Assembly: GCA_963669155.1 (NCBI GenBank)
Contig: OZ022597.1
Span: 6,539,630-6,603,629, forward strand
Reading direction: 5' to 3'
Length of the DNA stretch: 64,000 nucleotides
Source: Arbacia lixula
Taxonomy: Eukaryota > Echinodermata > Echinoidea > Arbacioida > Arbaciidae
The position numbers were made by a program, and so were the translations under genes. Positions within the stretch are counted from its first letter, which is position 1, and every line of letters begins with the position of its first letter. Below, piece by piece: positions 49,801 through 61,634 of this stretch. The notes under the pieces are model-generated. The model was not told the origin of the DNA. It was given only the letters and a program-made list of their open reading frames with translations, and ran no database searches.

Positions 49801-49829
49801 CTATTCCGATTTGGGTTTATCTCTCTCTC

Positions 49830-50088
49830 TTCGTCTCCACTGCTTATCTCTCTATCTCTCTCTCTCTCTCTCTCTCTCCATCTCCCTCCTCCTTCTCTAT
49901 CTCCCTCTTTTCTCATACTCACTCCATCTTGTCCTCTTTCTTCTCCCTGACCATGTCACTCTCGCCCATTTTGTCATCTCATCCTTTCTACCTCCTTTCT
50001 ATCTCCTTGCAATCCACCTCATATCTCCCTTTTTTCATTATCTGTGCATCTCGCTCTCTTATGTCTCCCTTCCCTCTCTCTCTCTCTA

Positions 50089-50178
<90 letters not shown>

Positions 50179-50240
50179 TTCTTTGCTTCTTTTTCCCTAA
50201 GTGTCTGCACCTTTCTCCCTCTGTCTGTTTGTCTCTGTCT
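49830..50240 (+). repeat. Pyrimidine-rich region with (CA)n microsatellite
   Basis: TC-rich flanks surround a pure CA tract at about 50091-50175 (some 42 units), the longest clean dinucleotide repeat in the right flank. His/Thr-rich and Cys/Val-rich frames are by-products. Confidence 0.95.
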
Positions 50241-50514
50241 CTCTCCAAACCTACTTTCCCTATATCTTTTGCCCGTATACTCTCTCCGTCTTATTTTCGT
50301 CTATTTCGTCATTTCATTGACTTTTATTGTCATAGATATATCGCATTTCAACGTTTTATACCCGTATGTAGACCTAAACGGACACGCGCACTCACATTTT
50401 CCGCACACACATTAGACCCACTAACTCACGCACATTGATTTTTATATGTCGATTTTGAACTCCAATTGCTGATTTCACATGGAATTTAACAGTTCTGCCG
50501 ATACCAGGGATATA

Positions 50515-50705
50515 GGTGCGTCTAAGGGTAAGGTTTCGTCCAACATGTCCAAAGTCCATAGCAGACGACGCGATCCCATGAGCCGTACAACTCTGCGACT
50601 GGCTGAGTCGCATTGGATTTGTGTAGGAAATTGACGTCACGTTTGCAGTCGTAGGCCCTCACGCCTGTGGATTCGTGGCATAATCGTGTCATCTGCGGCG
50701 GCTTC
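50515..50705 (-). mobile_element. Dispersed ACGAC/GTCGT palindromic repeat, inverted member
   Basis: Read on the minus strand it matches the 9040-9240 repeat in order: GCCACGAATC-like, GTGAGGGCCTACGAC, AAACGTGACGTCA, ACAAATCCAATG, CAGCCAGTCGCAGAG, GATCGCGTCGTC. Divergence is far larger than between copies A and B, so it is an older, independent insertion. Confidence 0.6.
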
Positions 50706-50715
50706 AAAATGAAAT

Positions 50716-51365
50716 AAAGAGCGTTGTGATCTAGAAGCTAGCCAGGAAGTGGACTAAATGTATATCAAGTGCCTGCTTTAAAAAGAAAACGCCGATACAC
50801 AGGAGAATGTATTCTCGAGCGTTTCGTAGAAAAGCGTTTTGTTCGAGTATCAAAAGAACGTCCCTGGGAAGGAATTTTGTTCTTTCTTTTACATGGTCGT
50901 GTTTAATATTCAAATGTTTCCAGGTTGTTTTGACACTTTTGATGGAAACCTGTGAGAGAGAAGGGGGTTGGGGTTGGAAGCCTGGGAGGCGCGGCGGGTG
51001 CGTATACTCAAAGAAATGTTAAGTAAACACCCCTGTATCCGACCAACATAATTGTAACACAAATGTTGCTCTATCGTATGGAATTTGATTATACGTAATT
51101 AGTAAATCTAATGTAAGCTTTTGTTAGGCAAAATACAGCGTTAATCTGGTTAACCGTAATTATCTTTTTCGGTTCACCCATTCTTACAGTTACAGGGCAT
51201 ATACGCAGTTAACACAATTACAGTCTGCAATTTCCCTGTCATGCTATATATCATTATGTAAACTGCGGGGAGTGGGAAGGGGAGGGAGGGGGGGGGGGTG
51301 GCACTGGCAGAGGAAAGAGCAAATACAGCTGCCTTTTAGTTCTTGCCAAGCTCTCTTAACAAGGA
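50716..51365. other. Gene-less sequence with G-rich patch
   Basis: No supported gene. G-rich at about 51268-51300 (GGGAGGGGGGGGGGTGG). Confidence 0.4.
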
Positions 51366-51369
51366 GAAC

Positions 51370-51460
51370 ACGGATGATAATTGATGTACTAGAACGAACG
51401 TAGACTTGGGGTAGTTTGAATTTAAAATGTCTAACGGCCTGAGAGCCAGGCTAGGACTGA
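51370..51460. repeat. Weak member of the GACTAGTC repeat family
   Basis: AGTTTGAATTTAAAATGTCT followed by GAGAGCCAGGCTA aligns with the right part of 21375-21535. The left part is not recognisable. Confidence 0.45.
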
Positions 51461-51464
51461 CAGG

Positions 51465-52910
51465 AAGTAATAATTGCACATATGTCAATTGGCGGCTATT
51501 AGCTAAGCAGTGAAGAAACATGTAGTTATGTTTGCTGGAATTGTAAATATTTGAACGAGAGACTCTTACGAGCTAACACTGACATAGCGTAAGATGGAGC
51601 GAAGTCGTAAATTACTTTGTGTTTTCCCCCGGTATTAACGTGGGGCGATGAGTCACTGGAAGTGCCCCATTTCTTCACCTATTTCTCGATTTCAATTTCC
51701 AAAAAGCTTTCTTAACCCCTTGGCCCTTCGTTTTCCATATCCATTTTCCTCCACACACGCACTAGCCCCCCCCCCCCCTCCCTCCCCCATTTCCCCCTTT
51801 CTATCCCCCTCTCTTCCTGGTCACGTTCCCTGAACCCTCTTGCTCTCCCTTAGTTTAGAAACTTAAACTCTCATTGACTTATGAAGGCGTAGGACGTGTA
51901 AAGAAGAAAGACACCTTTGCATAAATCATGCCAGTATGACCAGGATGTATGATACAACCTAGATATAACACTTTAGTTAAATTACAGGAACAAAATTTGG
52001 GGATGGAGAGATATGTGGGCGAGAGAAAGATATAGAGATTTAAGTAAAAAGAAAATAAGAGAAACGAAATAAACAATGTATTCAGACATTTAACAGAGCT
52101 TTATTTCTTCACGAAGTCTAAGTGGAACACTGCTGTGAATCCACTGTAGACATGGTAGAATCACGATGGATATTCAAATCGGTTCCGCCCATAGCACAGT
52201 GCCTCAGCTTCCTCACAAACATGATTCAATCAGAATGACATGCAAATAATTATGAAGTTAACGGAGTTATATGGAGTTATACATGATAATTCAGTGTGTT
52301 CTGCATTTGGTATATACTCGGATCTTGTGGAGGAGTTTAACGTCTGCCAGATTACTGTATGTTTATTCATACACGTTCCTGCTGATTCCTGCCCAGTTTC
52401 ATGGACTACTCTGCCTTTAAGGGTTAACTGAGATGCACGTGCGCCTCAGCGTGCTACGAACATTGGACAGTAAATTGCTAGGCCTTGGTACATTCCAGAG
52501 CTCTATGTCCTGATGGCGGCCTTTAAGCACCACCCCCCCCCCCCCACACTCTCCCCCACCACCACCACCCCACTCTTCCACAACTCCACTTACACGTGTG
52601 TCATGATGCTCAATGGGATGTGTAAACATTCCACTTAATTAATACAACGTATGGAGTTAACCTTTACATACCAGGCCTTGAAAACCCCATCGGCTTAATA
52701 CACATTTATCATTTATTTCTTTCTTTCACGCTTTATTTAGACAGGGTAGTCCTTTAAGTCTCGAGGATTGCTTTCCAAAGGATCCCTGTGATGCAAATCA
52801 CGTAAACATAGCAAAGTATGCAGCATTCAAATCAATTAATACAAAGCTCAAAGATAAAATATCAAAGATTAACAAGAAACACATTTGAGCAAAAAAAAAA
52901 TTGTGAGAGT
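51465..52910. other. Gene-less unique sequence
   Basis: Poly-C runs at about 51766-51777 and 52530-52543 and a CACC-rich patch after the latter. No reading frame with recognisable content. The right end borders the retrotransposon remnant. Confidence 0.4.
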
Positions 52911-52913
52911 ATT

Positions 52914-53332
52914 AAACAGTGATTGGGAGGCTGTTAAAAAGTTTACCACCACAATAGCAGATTGATCTTTTCATGTATTAAAATTTTGGTGTGGGAACAA
53001 ATAACGGGCTACGGGTTCCGTAACGGGTTGTATAGTTAACATCTCTGCGTTGTATTAAAGTATTTAAGTAACGAGGAGCTTGCCCATGTAGAATTTTAAA
53101 TACAAGTGCCGTTTTTCGTTCATTTACAGAATGGAGCACGCTATCCTTACTACTGGGTGTATGCCTAAAATTTCTGTGCAAATTGAAATTACCCCAGAAA
53201 GCCCTTTCACTACAAGGTCCGTTTGTTGATACCGGATTCTTTGTTTAACTGACTGACAATGTGCTTAATAGAAAACTCCATAAATAAATAGATAAATAAA
53301 TAAATAAATAAAGAAATAAATAGATAAATGAA

Positions 53333-53395
<63 letters not shown>

Positions 53396-53490
53396 ATCCA
53401 TGCCAAAAACCATTCGAGCGTATTTCTTTTGCAATCGTTGGATACGTGAAATATTTGTTTGGGCACAGCTTCCCCATACGGCACAAGAAA
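52914..53490 (-). pseudogene. 3' end of a non-LTR retrotransposon reverse transcriptase ORF (CR1/L2/Jockey-like), broken
   Basis: Read on the minus strand, about 53488-53396 encodes a segment containing SCAVWG and IQRLQKKYARMVFGMD, the typical region after the reverse transcriptase core (Leu-Gln-x-x-x-AR). After an inserted (TTTA)n tract the frame resumes and gives AFWGNFNLHRNFRHTP, then KTALVFKILHGQAPRYL (53181-52978) and, beyond an in-frame TAA near 52978, YMKRSICYCGGKLFNSLP. The KSFxYxGAxLWNSLP-like ending is characteristic of the C-terminus of CR1/L2/Jockey-type ORF2 proteins. The ORF would end near 52915. No endonuclease or catalytic YADD motif is visible upstream, so the copy is 5'-truncated. 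It is interrupted by the microsatellite and by a stop codon, hence inactive. The exact clade needs a database search. Confidence 0.85.
53279..53397 (+). repeat. (AAAT)n microsatellite inside the retrotransposon remnant
   Basis: About 30 tetranucleotide units with a few AGAA/AGAT/GAAT interruptions near the left end. It lies within the former reverse transcriptase reading frame, between the IQRLQ and NFNLHR segments. The minus strand gives a LFIY-repeat frame in all three phases, which is not a membrane protein. Confidence 0.95.
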
Positions 53491-53499
53491 CATCTTCAT

Positions 53500-54530
53500 G
53501 CTACTGGTAATAACGGTATTTTGCTCTCAGAGATTACAGATAGAGCCGCTTACACGAGGACACACGTGGCTGTCGGCGTGCTTCGGACAGTCGATTACGT
53601 AATCCTTACCTGACCGTGGCAGTAATGATTAGGAAAGAGGTCATCTCGAGGCAGTAGTATATGTGGCCACGTGCATTCGGGCCAGATGGGATCAAATCTC
53701 TATTACTTGTTTAGATCGGCTAGCAAACACCCTTGACCGATTCGATATGAATATACCTTTACGATTCCAAATGCTTTACTTCGTTACTATTTTTTTAAAA
53801 CTTATTTCCTATGGGTTTGATGTACGTTGATGGTGAAGGCTACATACGTGGCACATATATAGATAACTTTGCCTGTATGTATAACTTATACAAACCCATA
53901 CATAATCCGTTGAAATCTGCAATATCTATTCTTTTTTAATACTACATCATAGGGCTACAATTTTTACTACATGATATGTAGATGTTTATTTTGAACTGTG
54001 TTATATTTTGTCCAGTTGAGTTTTTCAAGTGGTGTAATAGTCAATAAATAGAGGCTCACTCACAATAAGCAGGTAACCGCTCTAGGAGACAGCAAGCATT
54101 TATTTCAATGTTGGTCACTCTTGTTGGTACTCTCTATTGTTTGATTATTGATTTTCTTATACTGCCGACGTATGTGTAAGAACTTTATGATAGACCAGTG
54201 CGCATTTGTGCAAATGTGCACGTATGCCGCTCCGCCGATCGTGCAAATGAGCGGAGGAACCGCGTAAAAAGGAGCATAACTGTATATGAACATATAAAGT
54301 CGAAATGGAGGACATGTGTTTTGACATGTAACATCAGGAATGAGCTTTAAACGCGGAGCAGCTGCGAGTATACATTAATTGATGGGTACAAGTAACGTGA
54401 ATTACCAGATGAAGGACATCAGCTTTATCGTCCAGACACCATGCTGTAAATTACCCGTGGGCTGTGGGAGGGGGAGACACATTGTCGGGCTTAATGGTCT
54501 TATCTGGGATATTAAGTCGCTCTTTTACAC
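53500..54530. other. Gene-less unique sequence
   Basis: No supported gene. A 15-base similarity to the 831-1050 foldback element (ATATTTTGTCCAGTT) lies at about 54003. The rest is ordinary AT-rich DNA. Confidence 0.4.

Positions 54531-54583
<53 letters not shown>
54531..54583 (+). repeat. (CA)n microsatellite
   Basis: A pure CA tract of about 26 units. Confidence 0.95.
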
Positions 54584-54585
<2 letters not shown>

Positions 54586-54915
54586 GAGAGCCGTATGTTT
54601 TGTAGGAGGATGCGTGAGTTACCACGTGAATGGCGTCCAGATACCAAGTCGTAAATTATCCTAAGAGAGAGAGGGGTGGACATTGGGAAGGGAGAACACA
54701 CTGCAGAGTTTGACGTTCAAATAGGGTATATTAAGTGGTACATAGTATCACACCACTAGCCGTATGTTTTGATCCGAGAACCCATTATCTTTAGTAGATG
54801 TGAACACATTAATCTGCATTGCGGAGTTAACAGCAAAACGGTGAGTGTGTGCCGCGTATGATTACTAGTATCATTGTTATACGGGATGCCCGGTCTACCC
54901 ATCCCTCTCCTTTGT

Positions 54916-54922
54916 ACACACA

Positions 54923-54962
<40 letters not shown>

Positions 54963-55025
54963 TACATTTACTCGCGCACATAATACCACTGTCAATGCGA
55001 CCGCTACCACCACCACCACCACCAC
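54916..55025 (+). repeat. (CA)n and (CCA)n microsatellites
   Basis: A CA tract at about 54916-54958, and a CCA trinucleotide tract at about 55004-55025 after a short unique spacer. Confidence 0.9.
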
Positions 55026-55364
55026 ATCGAAACAAAATGCACAAACACGTATACCTTCACACAAATGCCAAACCAACACTTCACACACGCATGTGGGCAC
55101 GTACCCCTACATTTTAAAGTAAAATTCAGATTCTTCAAGCTTATACAAATAAAGAATAAACATTATTTGATTATTTCCCGTTAGCGGGCGGTATTTGTTT
55201 TGGAGGGTTCTTTAAGGCCTTTTACCGGTCATACGATGAGCGACTGAAGCAAGTCAATAGCAGAGTGGCGCCTTCAGTTGTGACTGATATGATTCTAGTC
55301 TGTCTTCCAGGCGCTTTGACATTTCTCATTCAAACTGATACATAAAGTGGTCTCCTAACGTAGA

Positions 55365-55505
55365 CTAACGTTTCTCGATATCATCTCAGGGACGAATAGA
55401 GAAAGTACGGAAATATTATTGGACTAGTCTCATTAGTACCAGACTCTATAGTTTTCAGTTTGGTTTATAAATGTCCAACAGGCTGTAAGTCAGGCTAAGT
55501 GATTC
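55365..55505. mobile_element. Dispersed repeat (GACTAGTC family), third locus
   Basis: GGACTAGTCTCATTAGTACC, CAGACTCTATAG, TTTTCAGTTTGGTTTATAAA, TGTCCAACAGGCTGTAAGTC, AGGCTAAG aligns over its whole right half with 21440-21535. It is diverged, with an eroded left end. Confidence 0.6.
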
Positions 55506-55549
55506 AGAGCTGACAGCTTTCATAGAAAGTCATTAGGCAAGCTAATGAG

Positions 55550-55935
55550 GCGGTAGAGTGTGCACACGGCTCCGCTCTACGCGATTAAAGACCGGGTGTC
55601 CCATTTGCCAAATTCGTGAAACTTGGCAGCAAATCGCAGTATATATCCTTAGGGTAACGTGTATGAAATATCACAGTCATAGCTTCACGAAAACTTTAAG
55701 GAAAAGTGAAACACTATCCTTGTTTACGTTTGAAACGCACCGACTATAGTCTACATTCATAATCATACTGTCCTTGTCAGCGCGTGATGCGAGCATTGTT
55801 CCCATTGAGCGCATGCACTGTGGATCGGACCGACCCGGACCATAGCGCAAAGCGGTCTCAGTTCTCTAGGCTATAGGCCCTAGGTTTTGGACGATCCGCT
55901 CAAAATCTCGTCAAAATCTAGCGATCGCTAGAATT
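55550..55935 (-). mobile_element. Dispersed repeat (GGGACACCCCTGTCTT family), inverted member
   Basis: On the minus strand it carries GATTTTGACGAGATTTTGAG, TCGTCCAAAACCTAGGGCCT, GCGCTATGGTCCG, TTCAAACGTAAAC and AAATGGGACACCC in the same order as 17820-18120. It is longer, with extra sequence around 55760-55830, and may be closer to full length. Confidence 0.6.
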
Positions 55936-55964
55936 TCTAGTTCTATCATTTTGAGGAAAGCTCT

Positions 55965-56995
55965 CATTCAGTTTCTTCTTCCATTTTCGATGTTCTTTAC
56001 AAAATTGTATTTGTTTGACCTGCAAAAGGGACACCCTTTAAGTCGTCATATTCCAGACAGATTCTTGCTCTGTGGAATTTCAGTGCACAACTTGCATGAC
56101 TAAATAGTGCGTCATGAAGATTGTGGCACATGCAACCTTCCATAGCCCACGTGTTTGTAAATGATTGTTTTGTGACTCCGCCTTTTATACGAAACTAGAT
56201 ATCAAATTAACATCAAAACCCTTACATTAACAGGCCTAGGCCTTGAAAACCCCAAATGGCTTAAAACACATCTTCATGTCAATGATAATAAGATAGTTAT
56301 CCGTTGTTTACGGTTATAATCTTGGACTATGTGAACACTGGACCAGTAAGGATGAAAACAAATTGTAATGTAACTGTGATAACTAAAGGGTGTGTCTTGA
56401 TTGCGGTCTATAAGGAATTTGAAGCTTATTCATAGCCTATCATCTATTGTCTGTACAACAGATTACGCGGTAGTCACGTTGCGTATTATCTGAGTGGAAC
56501 AAGCCAGCCTGCAAATAGGCAGTCCCATAGGCAATAAGCTGTGTTGGAATTAACATGGGATTATCATAATATGGAAATGAGAGGGTTAACTGAGAGCACA
56601 TCAAAAGACATGAACATACTGACTGGCCATGAATACTTTCCCCTCCCCTTTGTCCTGCATGACTGTCATGGCTGTATGATAAGCAAATATACACAAGATT
56701 TAGGATTGCTTTTACAGAAAGATTTTTTTAAGGGATATAGCTTCGTATAAATCAGCCAAAGATTTGGTGGTCACGGCATTTCCCTCACACTCCAATGTAC
56801 TTGATTCCTTGATGCAGTACTTTGAGAATTTCATTATCTTTAACAGGATTTCGGTGCCACACATTTTCCGAGGGTTCAAGGTACGTTATGAAATAAATTT
56901 CCTTAAGCAGCGTGTAATGGAATAGAGGGTTCCAACAATCCAGTGAGGGGCATGTTTAGGAGTCAATGAACGCGAGGAGCGGTAAATATAAAAGG
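55965..56995. other. Gene-less unique sequence
   Basis: No supported gene. A solitary GAGAGGGTTAACTGAGAG near 56578 resembles the unit junction of the foldback minisatellite at 20.6 kb. Confidence 0.4.
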
Positions 56996-56999
56996 GGAT

Positions 57000-57090
57000 T
57001 AACCCTGTGCGTACTGAACAAAATTGCGTCGTATAGAATTTGTGTGTATCACTTCCCAAAATCACAAGTGGTATATAAACGGTTCCTGAC
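57000..57090 (+). repeat. Dispersed repeat starting TTAACCCTGTGCGTAC
   Basis: Direct-orientation relative of the minus-strand member at 48620-48712. It shares the start and ATTTGTGTGTAT. Confidence 0.5.
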
Positions 57091-57102
57091 TGTGAGAAGG
57101 AA

Positions 57103-57122
57103 GGGGGGGGGGGGGGGGGGGG
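57103..57122 (+). repeat. Poly-G run of about 20
   Basis: An uninterrupted G homopolymer, the longest in the right flank. Its true length is uncertain, because homopolymers of this size are error-prone. Confidence 0.9.
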
Positions 57123-57124
57123 TT

Positions 57125-57985
57125 ACGTCCTAACTTAACATAACCAGGAGTTGCTCGTTTATGGTTCTTCTCAAGTTTACGGACTATTAACATGATTGAC
57201 AAGATGAAATGGAAATATAAGGACAGTTATACAACAGAAAGAGGAAGGTTAGATGAAGAGGGATAGTGGAGATAGATAGGGAAAGGGGAACGGGGGAAGG
57301 GGGTGGGGGATAAACTTAAAGACGGAACAGAGACATGAGAGAGGGGACAGTGTGTTGTTAATTGATTGTTCGTCTCTCATATTTGCCATGTCGGTAATTA
57401 AAGGAAAACGTTATTTCATGAAGAAAGAAAAAAGGAGGGACACCATGGGAAGGGAGCATAAGTACGAAATAAATACGAATAATCTTGTATTAACCATTAA
57501 TCTAAATCTGATGCTACTTCGAATATGCTTTGATTACTTTTTTCATTAGACACTTTAATTGCTTGACGATGGAAATGAATTTATTCAGATTTGCGGATAA
57601 ATGTAGGAATCCCAACAGTCATGGCAGTGTTGAAGAAGGCTGCTTTGTGTGTTTATACCCTTTTTTCATGCTCCGTTGTCTGTGTTTTCTTGACAATTTT
57701 TTTTCAGCGAGTGAGCATGATAAGTGGGGAATGTGTCGAACGGCAGCCAGTGCTATTATTAGAGTAACACCGGGTGATGTAACCAGCACCCTCCCCACAC
57801 GGGGTCTCGTCGGCATAGTTCATGAATTAATAACGTCACAGCTCATCTTTCCTCCCCCGGGATGCCCCTTACCTCCACATTCGGTGAAGTATCCCTGTTG
57901 CCAGTCAGAGGCAGAGAGAGACGGGGAGCTGAAAGGGGGAAACCATACAATGTTGACCCTTCACCCCTTACATACACATATCTCC
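57125..57985 (+). other. Gene-less sequence; one 186-residue frame not supported
   Basis: A frame at 57530-58090 stays open for 186 residues. It ends in a pyrimidine tract, and its first ~120 residues show no recognisable domain. There are no splice signals I can tie to it. I leave it unannotated as a gene. Confidence 0.4.
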
Positions 57986-57989
57986 TTTT

Positions 57990-58325
57990 GCTACCCGCCC
58001 CCCCCCCCCTTTTCTTGTTTCTCTCTCTCTCTCTCTCTATCTTTAACCTCCCTCTTTTTTGTCTACAATGTTTCTTGTGAACATCTATGAATAATATAAA
58101 TATAATTATATATATATATTTCTCTCAATTTCCCCCTCTCTCTACCCCCCCCCCCCACTCTCTCTCTACCCGATCTTCTCTCTCTTCCCTCCATCGCACT
58201 CCCTCAACTCTCTCTCTCTTTCTTTCTTTCTCTTTCTCTTCCTTAAATCCTCCTCTTCTCATTTTAGCTCACAGATCATTACTATACTCTCCCTCTCTCA
58301 TTATGTCTCGTTTATGTATACGTAT

Positions 58326-58359
<34 letters not shown>

Positions 58360-58400
58360 ATATATATATTTCTCCAGTTCACTCTCTCTCCCTCTCTCAC
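57990..58400 (+). repeat. Pyrimidine-rich region with (TA)n/(ATACAT)n
   Basis: C runs at about 57992-58001 and 58147-58156, TC-rich sequence, and at 58322-58370 a TA/ATACAT tract. Confidence 0.9.
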
Positions 58401-58999
58401 TTCATCTCCTTCTCTTTCTATTTACCGATATCGTGTAATATATCTCTCCATTCCTCCCCATCGGTCCCACACACCTTCTCCTTCCCCTTCCTTCCACTCC
58501 TTCCCCCTCCACTCGTAAAATGAATCTACGGGAAGTTGAGTAACTCTTACCCCGGTGGTGCCGGGAAACCTTATCTCAACACCCCGGGTTATTTAACACC
58601 CAGTACTGTAACCCTCTCTCAACTTCCCCTCATCCTCTCACCCTCTTATTTCATACTAATTGAGCACACCATACCTTCAGGACTACACATTATTGCTACC
58701 GTAAATTGGTACAAATGCAAATCTATATGAAGGCATAATCAGGTCGTTCTTCCCATCCCTCCACTTTCCCTCTCCATTGTCATGATTGTAACAAATAAAC
58801 ATATTAAACTAAACTCGAAATATGATTGAAAGAGGAATGACATATTAGATTCCAGAGAGGGTTCGTGTTTGAACTTATCCCTGGGCGGCTCAGTCCGACC
58901 ACCGATTTCCATCCTTTCCTTGCCCTATACAGCTCTAGTTGACGAAGAAGCGACCACATTTTTATCTTAAGACTTTAATCTTGAAATAGCATCATAAAA

Positions 59000-59128
59000 T
59001 TTAAATTTAAAAAGATCATAGCTTCCTTATGCTTTGACGATTTTTTGTCAAACCTTCCCCAATATGTTTTATGATTGTGCTTTTATTGTAACCAAGTTAA
59101 CTTCAGGGAGGACTATCTTTTTTAATAG
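59000..59128. mobile_element. Diverged member of the TTTAAAGG MITE family
   Basis: CTTTGACGATTTTTTGTCAA, ACCTTC, TTGTGCTTTTATTGTAACCA, AGTTAACTTCAGGGAGGACT aligns with the right half of 14722-14882. The terminal CCTTTAA is mutated (ATCTTTTTTAA). Confidence 0.55.
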
Positions 59129-59290
59129 GATCGGTGTCCACCCCATCCACCACCATTATCCTTCTTTCGAAGACCCGTGTACTTCAATCATATTATTAGG
59201 CTACGGGTCACAGATTTTGAATATCAACATGATTAACGAGCTCAACTGCGACGTCTATTTGGTGACAAGCTCCACGTCTACTCAATCATG

Positions 59291-59662
59291 TTAATAACTT
59301 TTTAGCAAGGCTGCCTCTTTTTGGACACATGGGAGCGGGATGTCCCGTGAATAATTAATAAAGCGCGACTGCCTCTCTGAGAACCCGTTCAGAATGTTTC
59401 TTTTAAGCCGTAGCGTACTGGTTCGGTACCGTGCCAGTGGGTATCCCGCAAGTAACTCAAAGCGGTCCAAAGTGATCCGTAAAGCGTACCTCAGAGGTCC
59501 ACCCCGCAAAGAGGTCCAAAGTGCGCCAAGTTGTTTTCCAACCGCTGCTTGAAGATAATAGAACAGGTTTCTCGGAGGTATACTTTCTGAAGCGATAATA
59601 TTACCGAGGTTCGGTGCGGCTCGGTACGGTTCGAATGGGTTCAAACGGTGCAGTTCGGTCAT
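59291..59662 (-). other. 123-residue open frame in a compositionally distinct, GC-richer patch
   Basis: A Met-initiated frame of 123 codons without simple sequence, in a patch rich in GGTNCGGTNCGG and GAGGTCCA motifs (for example GAGGTTCGGTGCGGCTCGGT, and AGAGGTCCACCCCGCAAAGAGGTCCAAAGTG). I recognise no domain. The repeated CGGTACGGTTCG and AGCGGTCCAAAGTG motifs look more like an old transposable element than a gene. Confidence 0.3.
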
Positions 59663-59664
59663 GT

Positions 59665-60235
59665 AGGTACGCTAAATTCATTGAGTACCGTTGCATGCAG
59701 ACATGTAGTGTGTAAATGCAATTTCAAAGCTGGTTCTGATAGTCATGATAGTGTTAACCTTCAAACTGAACGCGCAAAGACTTCTTTCTGCGTCGCAGTG
59801 ACATGGTGAAAAATTGTGACCGATGGAGGCTATATTTACATTTTAGTACTGTGAACATGGTGAAAGAGGAGTCCTCGAGTGTGACGGATTTCGAAAGCTG
59901 TCTCACGTCTCCTTTAGTTACGGACAACACGAGTACTTAAAGTACTAGATGGGGACTTACTGAGGGGGTGGGGTAAGGAAGAGATGTCGCTATTGCTCAG
60001 TCATGTCGCTAACGCCCTATTAACCCTTTGTTTGCTAGTAAAAATGCTGGTCTATGGGGTTTTCGTGTGTATTAATGGACAAATGATCCACAAGTGGCAC
60101 GTTGAGAGTTATTGATTCTATTTCTATGTGATCGTGTACTGAAAATTTTTGAACATATCGCTGGAGAAATAAGTGGGCCCACCCCCACCCAACCTCTAGC
60201 TCTCCCTCTCCCGCCACCCCCTCTCGATTATTAAA
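59665..60235. other. Gene-less unique sequence
   Basis: No supported gene. The phrase TTAACCCTTTGTTTGCTAG near 60019 again has a TTAACCCT start, as in the small dispersed repeats above. Confidence 0.4.
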
Positions 60236-60239
60236 ACGC

Positions 60240-60299
60240 TCTATTTTCTCCTCTCTATCTCTATCTCTCTCGCCATCTTGTTCTCTCTCTCTCTTCCCT

Positions 60300-60362
<63 letters not shown>

Positions 60363-60560
60363 ATCCCTCTCTATCTCTCTCGCCATCTTGCTATCTGTCT
60401 CTCCCTTCTCTCTCTCTCTCTCGCTCTCTCTCCCTCCCCATCTATCTCTCTCTCTCTGTCTCTCTCTCTCCCTCCCCCTCTCTCTCTGTCTCTCTGTCTG
60501 TCTGTCTCTGTCTGTCTCTCTCTCTATCCTTCTCTCTCCCTCTCCCCCCTCTCTCTCTCG
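60240..60560 (+). repeat. TC-rich microsatellite region
   Basis: A pure TC core of about 60 bp (60302-60358), with TCTG and CCCTCT blocks on its right. A longer approximate repeat TATCTCTCTCGCCATCTTG occurs near 60259 and 60371, about 110 bp apart. Confidence 0.93.
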
Positions 60561-60959
60561 TTAATTGCGCCCCAATTCATTTCCTTCTCTCTTTCGTTCT
60601 CGCTTTCCTCGCCTCCCTCGCCATTAATCTTATTTATGATGACACAGTTTCTTTGTCGGGAACGGTGATATAAAAAAAGTAATTTGTTGTAATTTCCTCG
60701 CTTGAAGCTGTTTCGTTGTAATCCTGGTAATCATGAATATAAGGTTGTTCCGCTCCGTTTCGTAAACATGATCGGGCGAGTGGCATCGGCATGGTCGCAA
60801 AATAGCGGAGCGAGCCCCTAACGACGTGAAACCTGTGATTAATTTGGGTGGGTGAGAGCCTTTATCAGTACACCGTACCAGTGATAGTTTTAGTATGCAA
60901 TAGTATGAAGTAAGAAAAAAAAAAACATTCCACAACTACCGGTATGTGACTCGTATTGA

Positions 60960-61050
60960 ATTTTAGTATTGGCATCGCTGAGCATTGCCGTTCACATTGT
61001 ATGCCTATTGGTATTGGTAGTGGTGTTGGCATTGGCATTGGCAGTAGCAT
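60960..61050 (-). repeat. ATTGGT/ATTGGC hexamer field
   Basis: TATTGGTATTGGTAGTGGTG and TTGGCATTGGCATTGGCAG form the reverse-complement version of the ACCAAT field seen at 22.1, 42.3 and 61.7 kb. Confidence 0.7.
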
Positions 61051-61634
61051 TATTATTAAATTTCATAGTAATGAGGACACTCAAAGTATTATTTTTATCG
61101 TCATTGGAATGGCGGTTTAAGGTCATAAATGTAGTGAAATAATGCGAAACATTGAATGAACCACAAGTTCTCGATATCCATGGTGTTCATAATATAGGTT
61201 CAACTTGTGGAAACGGTATGAAACCTAACAATGACACAGATATAATTGAAATAATGTACAGCGTATCGAACATTTTTACTTTTCTAGTTTGCCTCTCAGA
61301 CTCTGCTTTTTTTTTCTTCAAATTTGTAGAAGGCTCAATAGTATCTACGGTATGTAATCTTCAATAAAGTGAACGAGATAATTATGTCCTTCATAACTGA
61401 TAGCAAACTTGATTCGATGCAGCCGCTTAGATTTTGATGGCAAATTACAAAAGTGCTATATGCTGTACAGTACTTGAATCATATGTCAATGTTAGCTTTC
61501 ATACCGTATTTCACAATCTGGACCTATATCATTCATGTCATGGATATCGTGTACTTGTGGTTCATACAACTGTTTCACACAATTTCCACTTCCATTTATT
61601 ACCCTTAACCGCCAAGGCACTGCCAATAAAAATA

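Noticed and set aside
53210..53499. LFIYLFIY-repeat frames resembling a transmembrane protein
   Set aside because: They come from the (AAAT)n microsatellite on the minus strand. Only the flanking retrotransposon peptide is meaningful.
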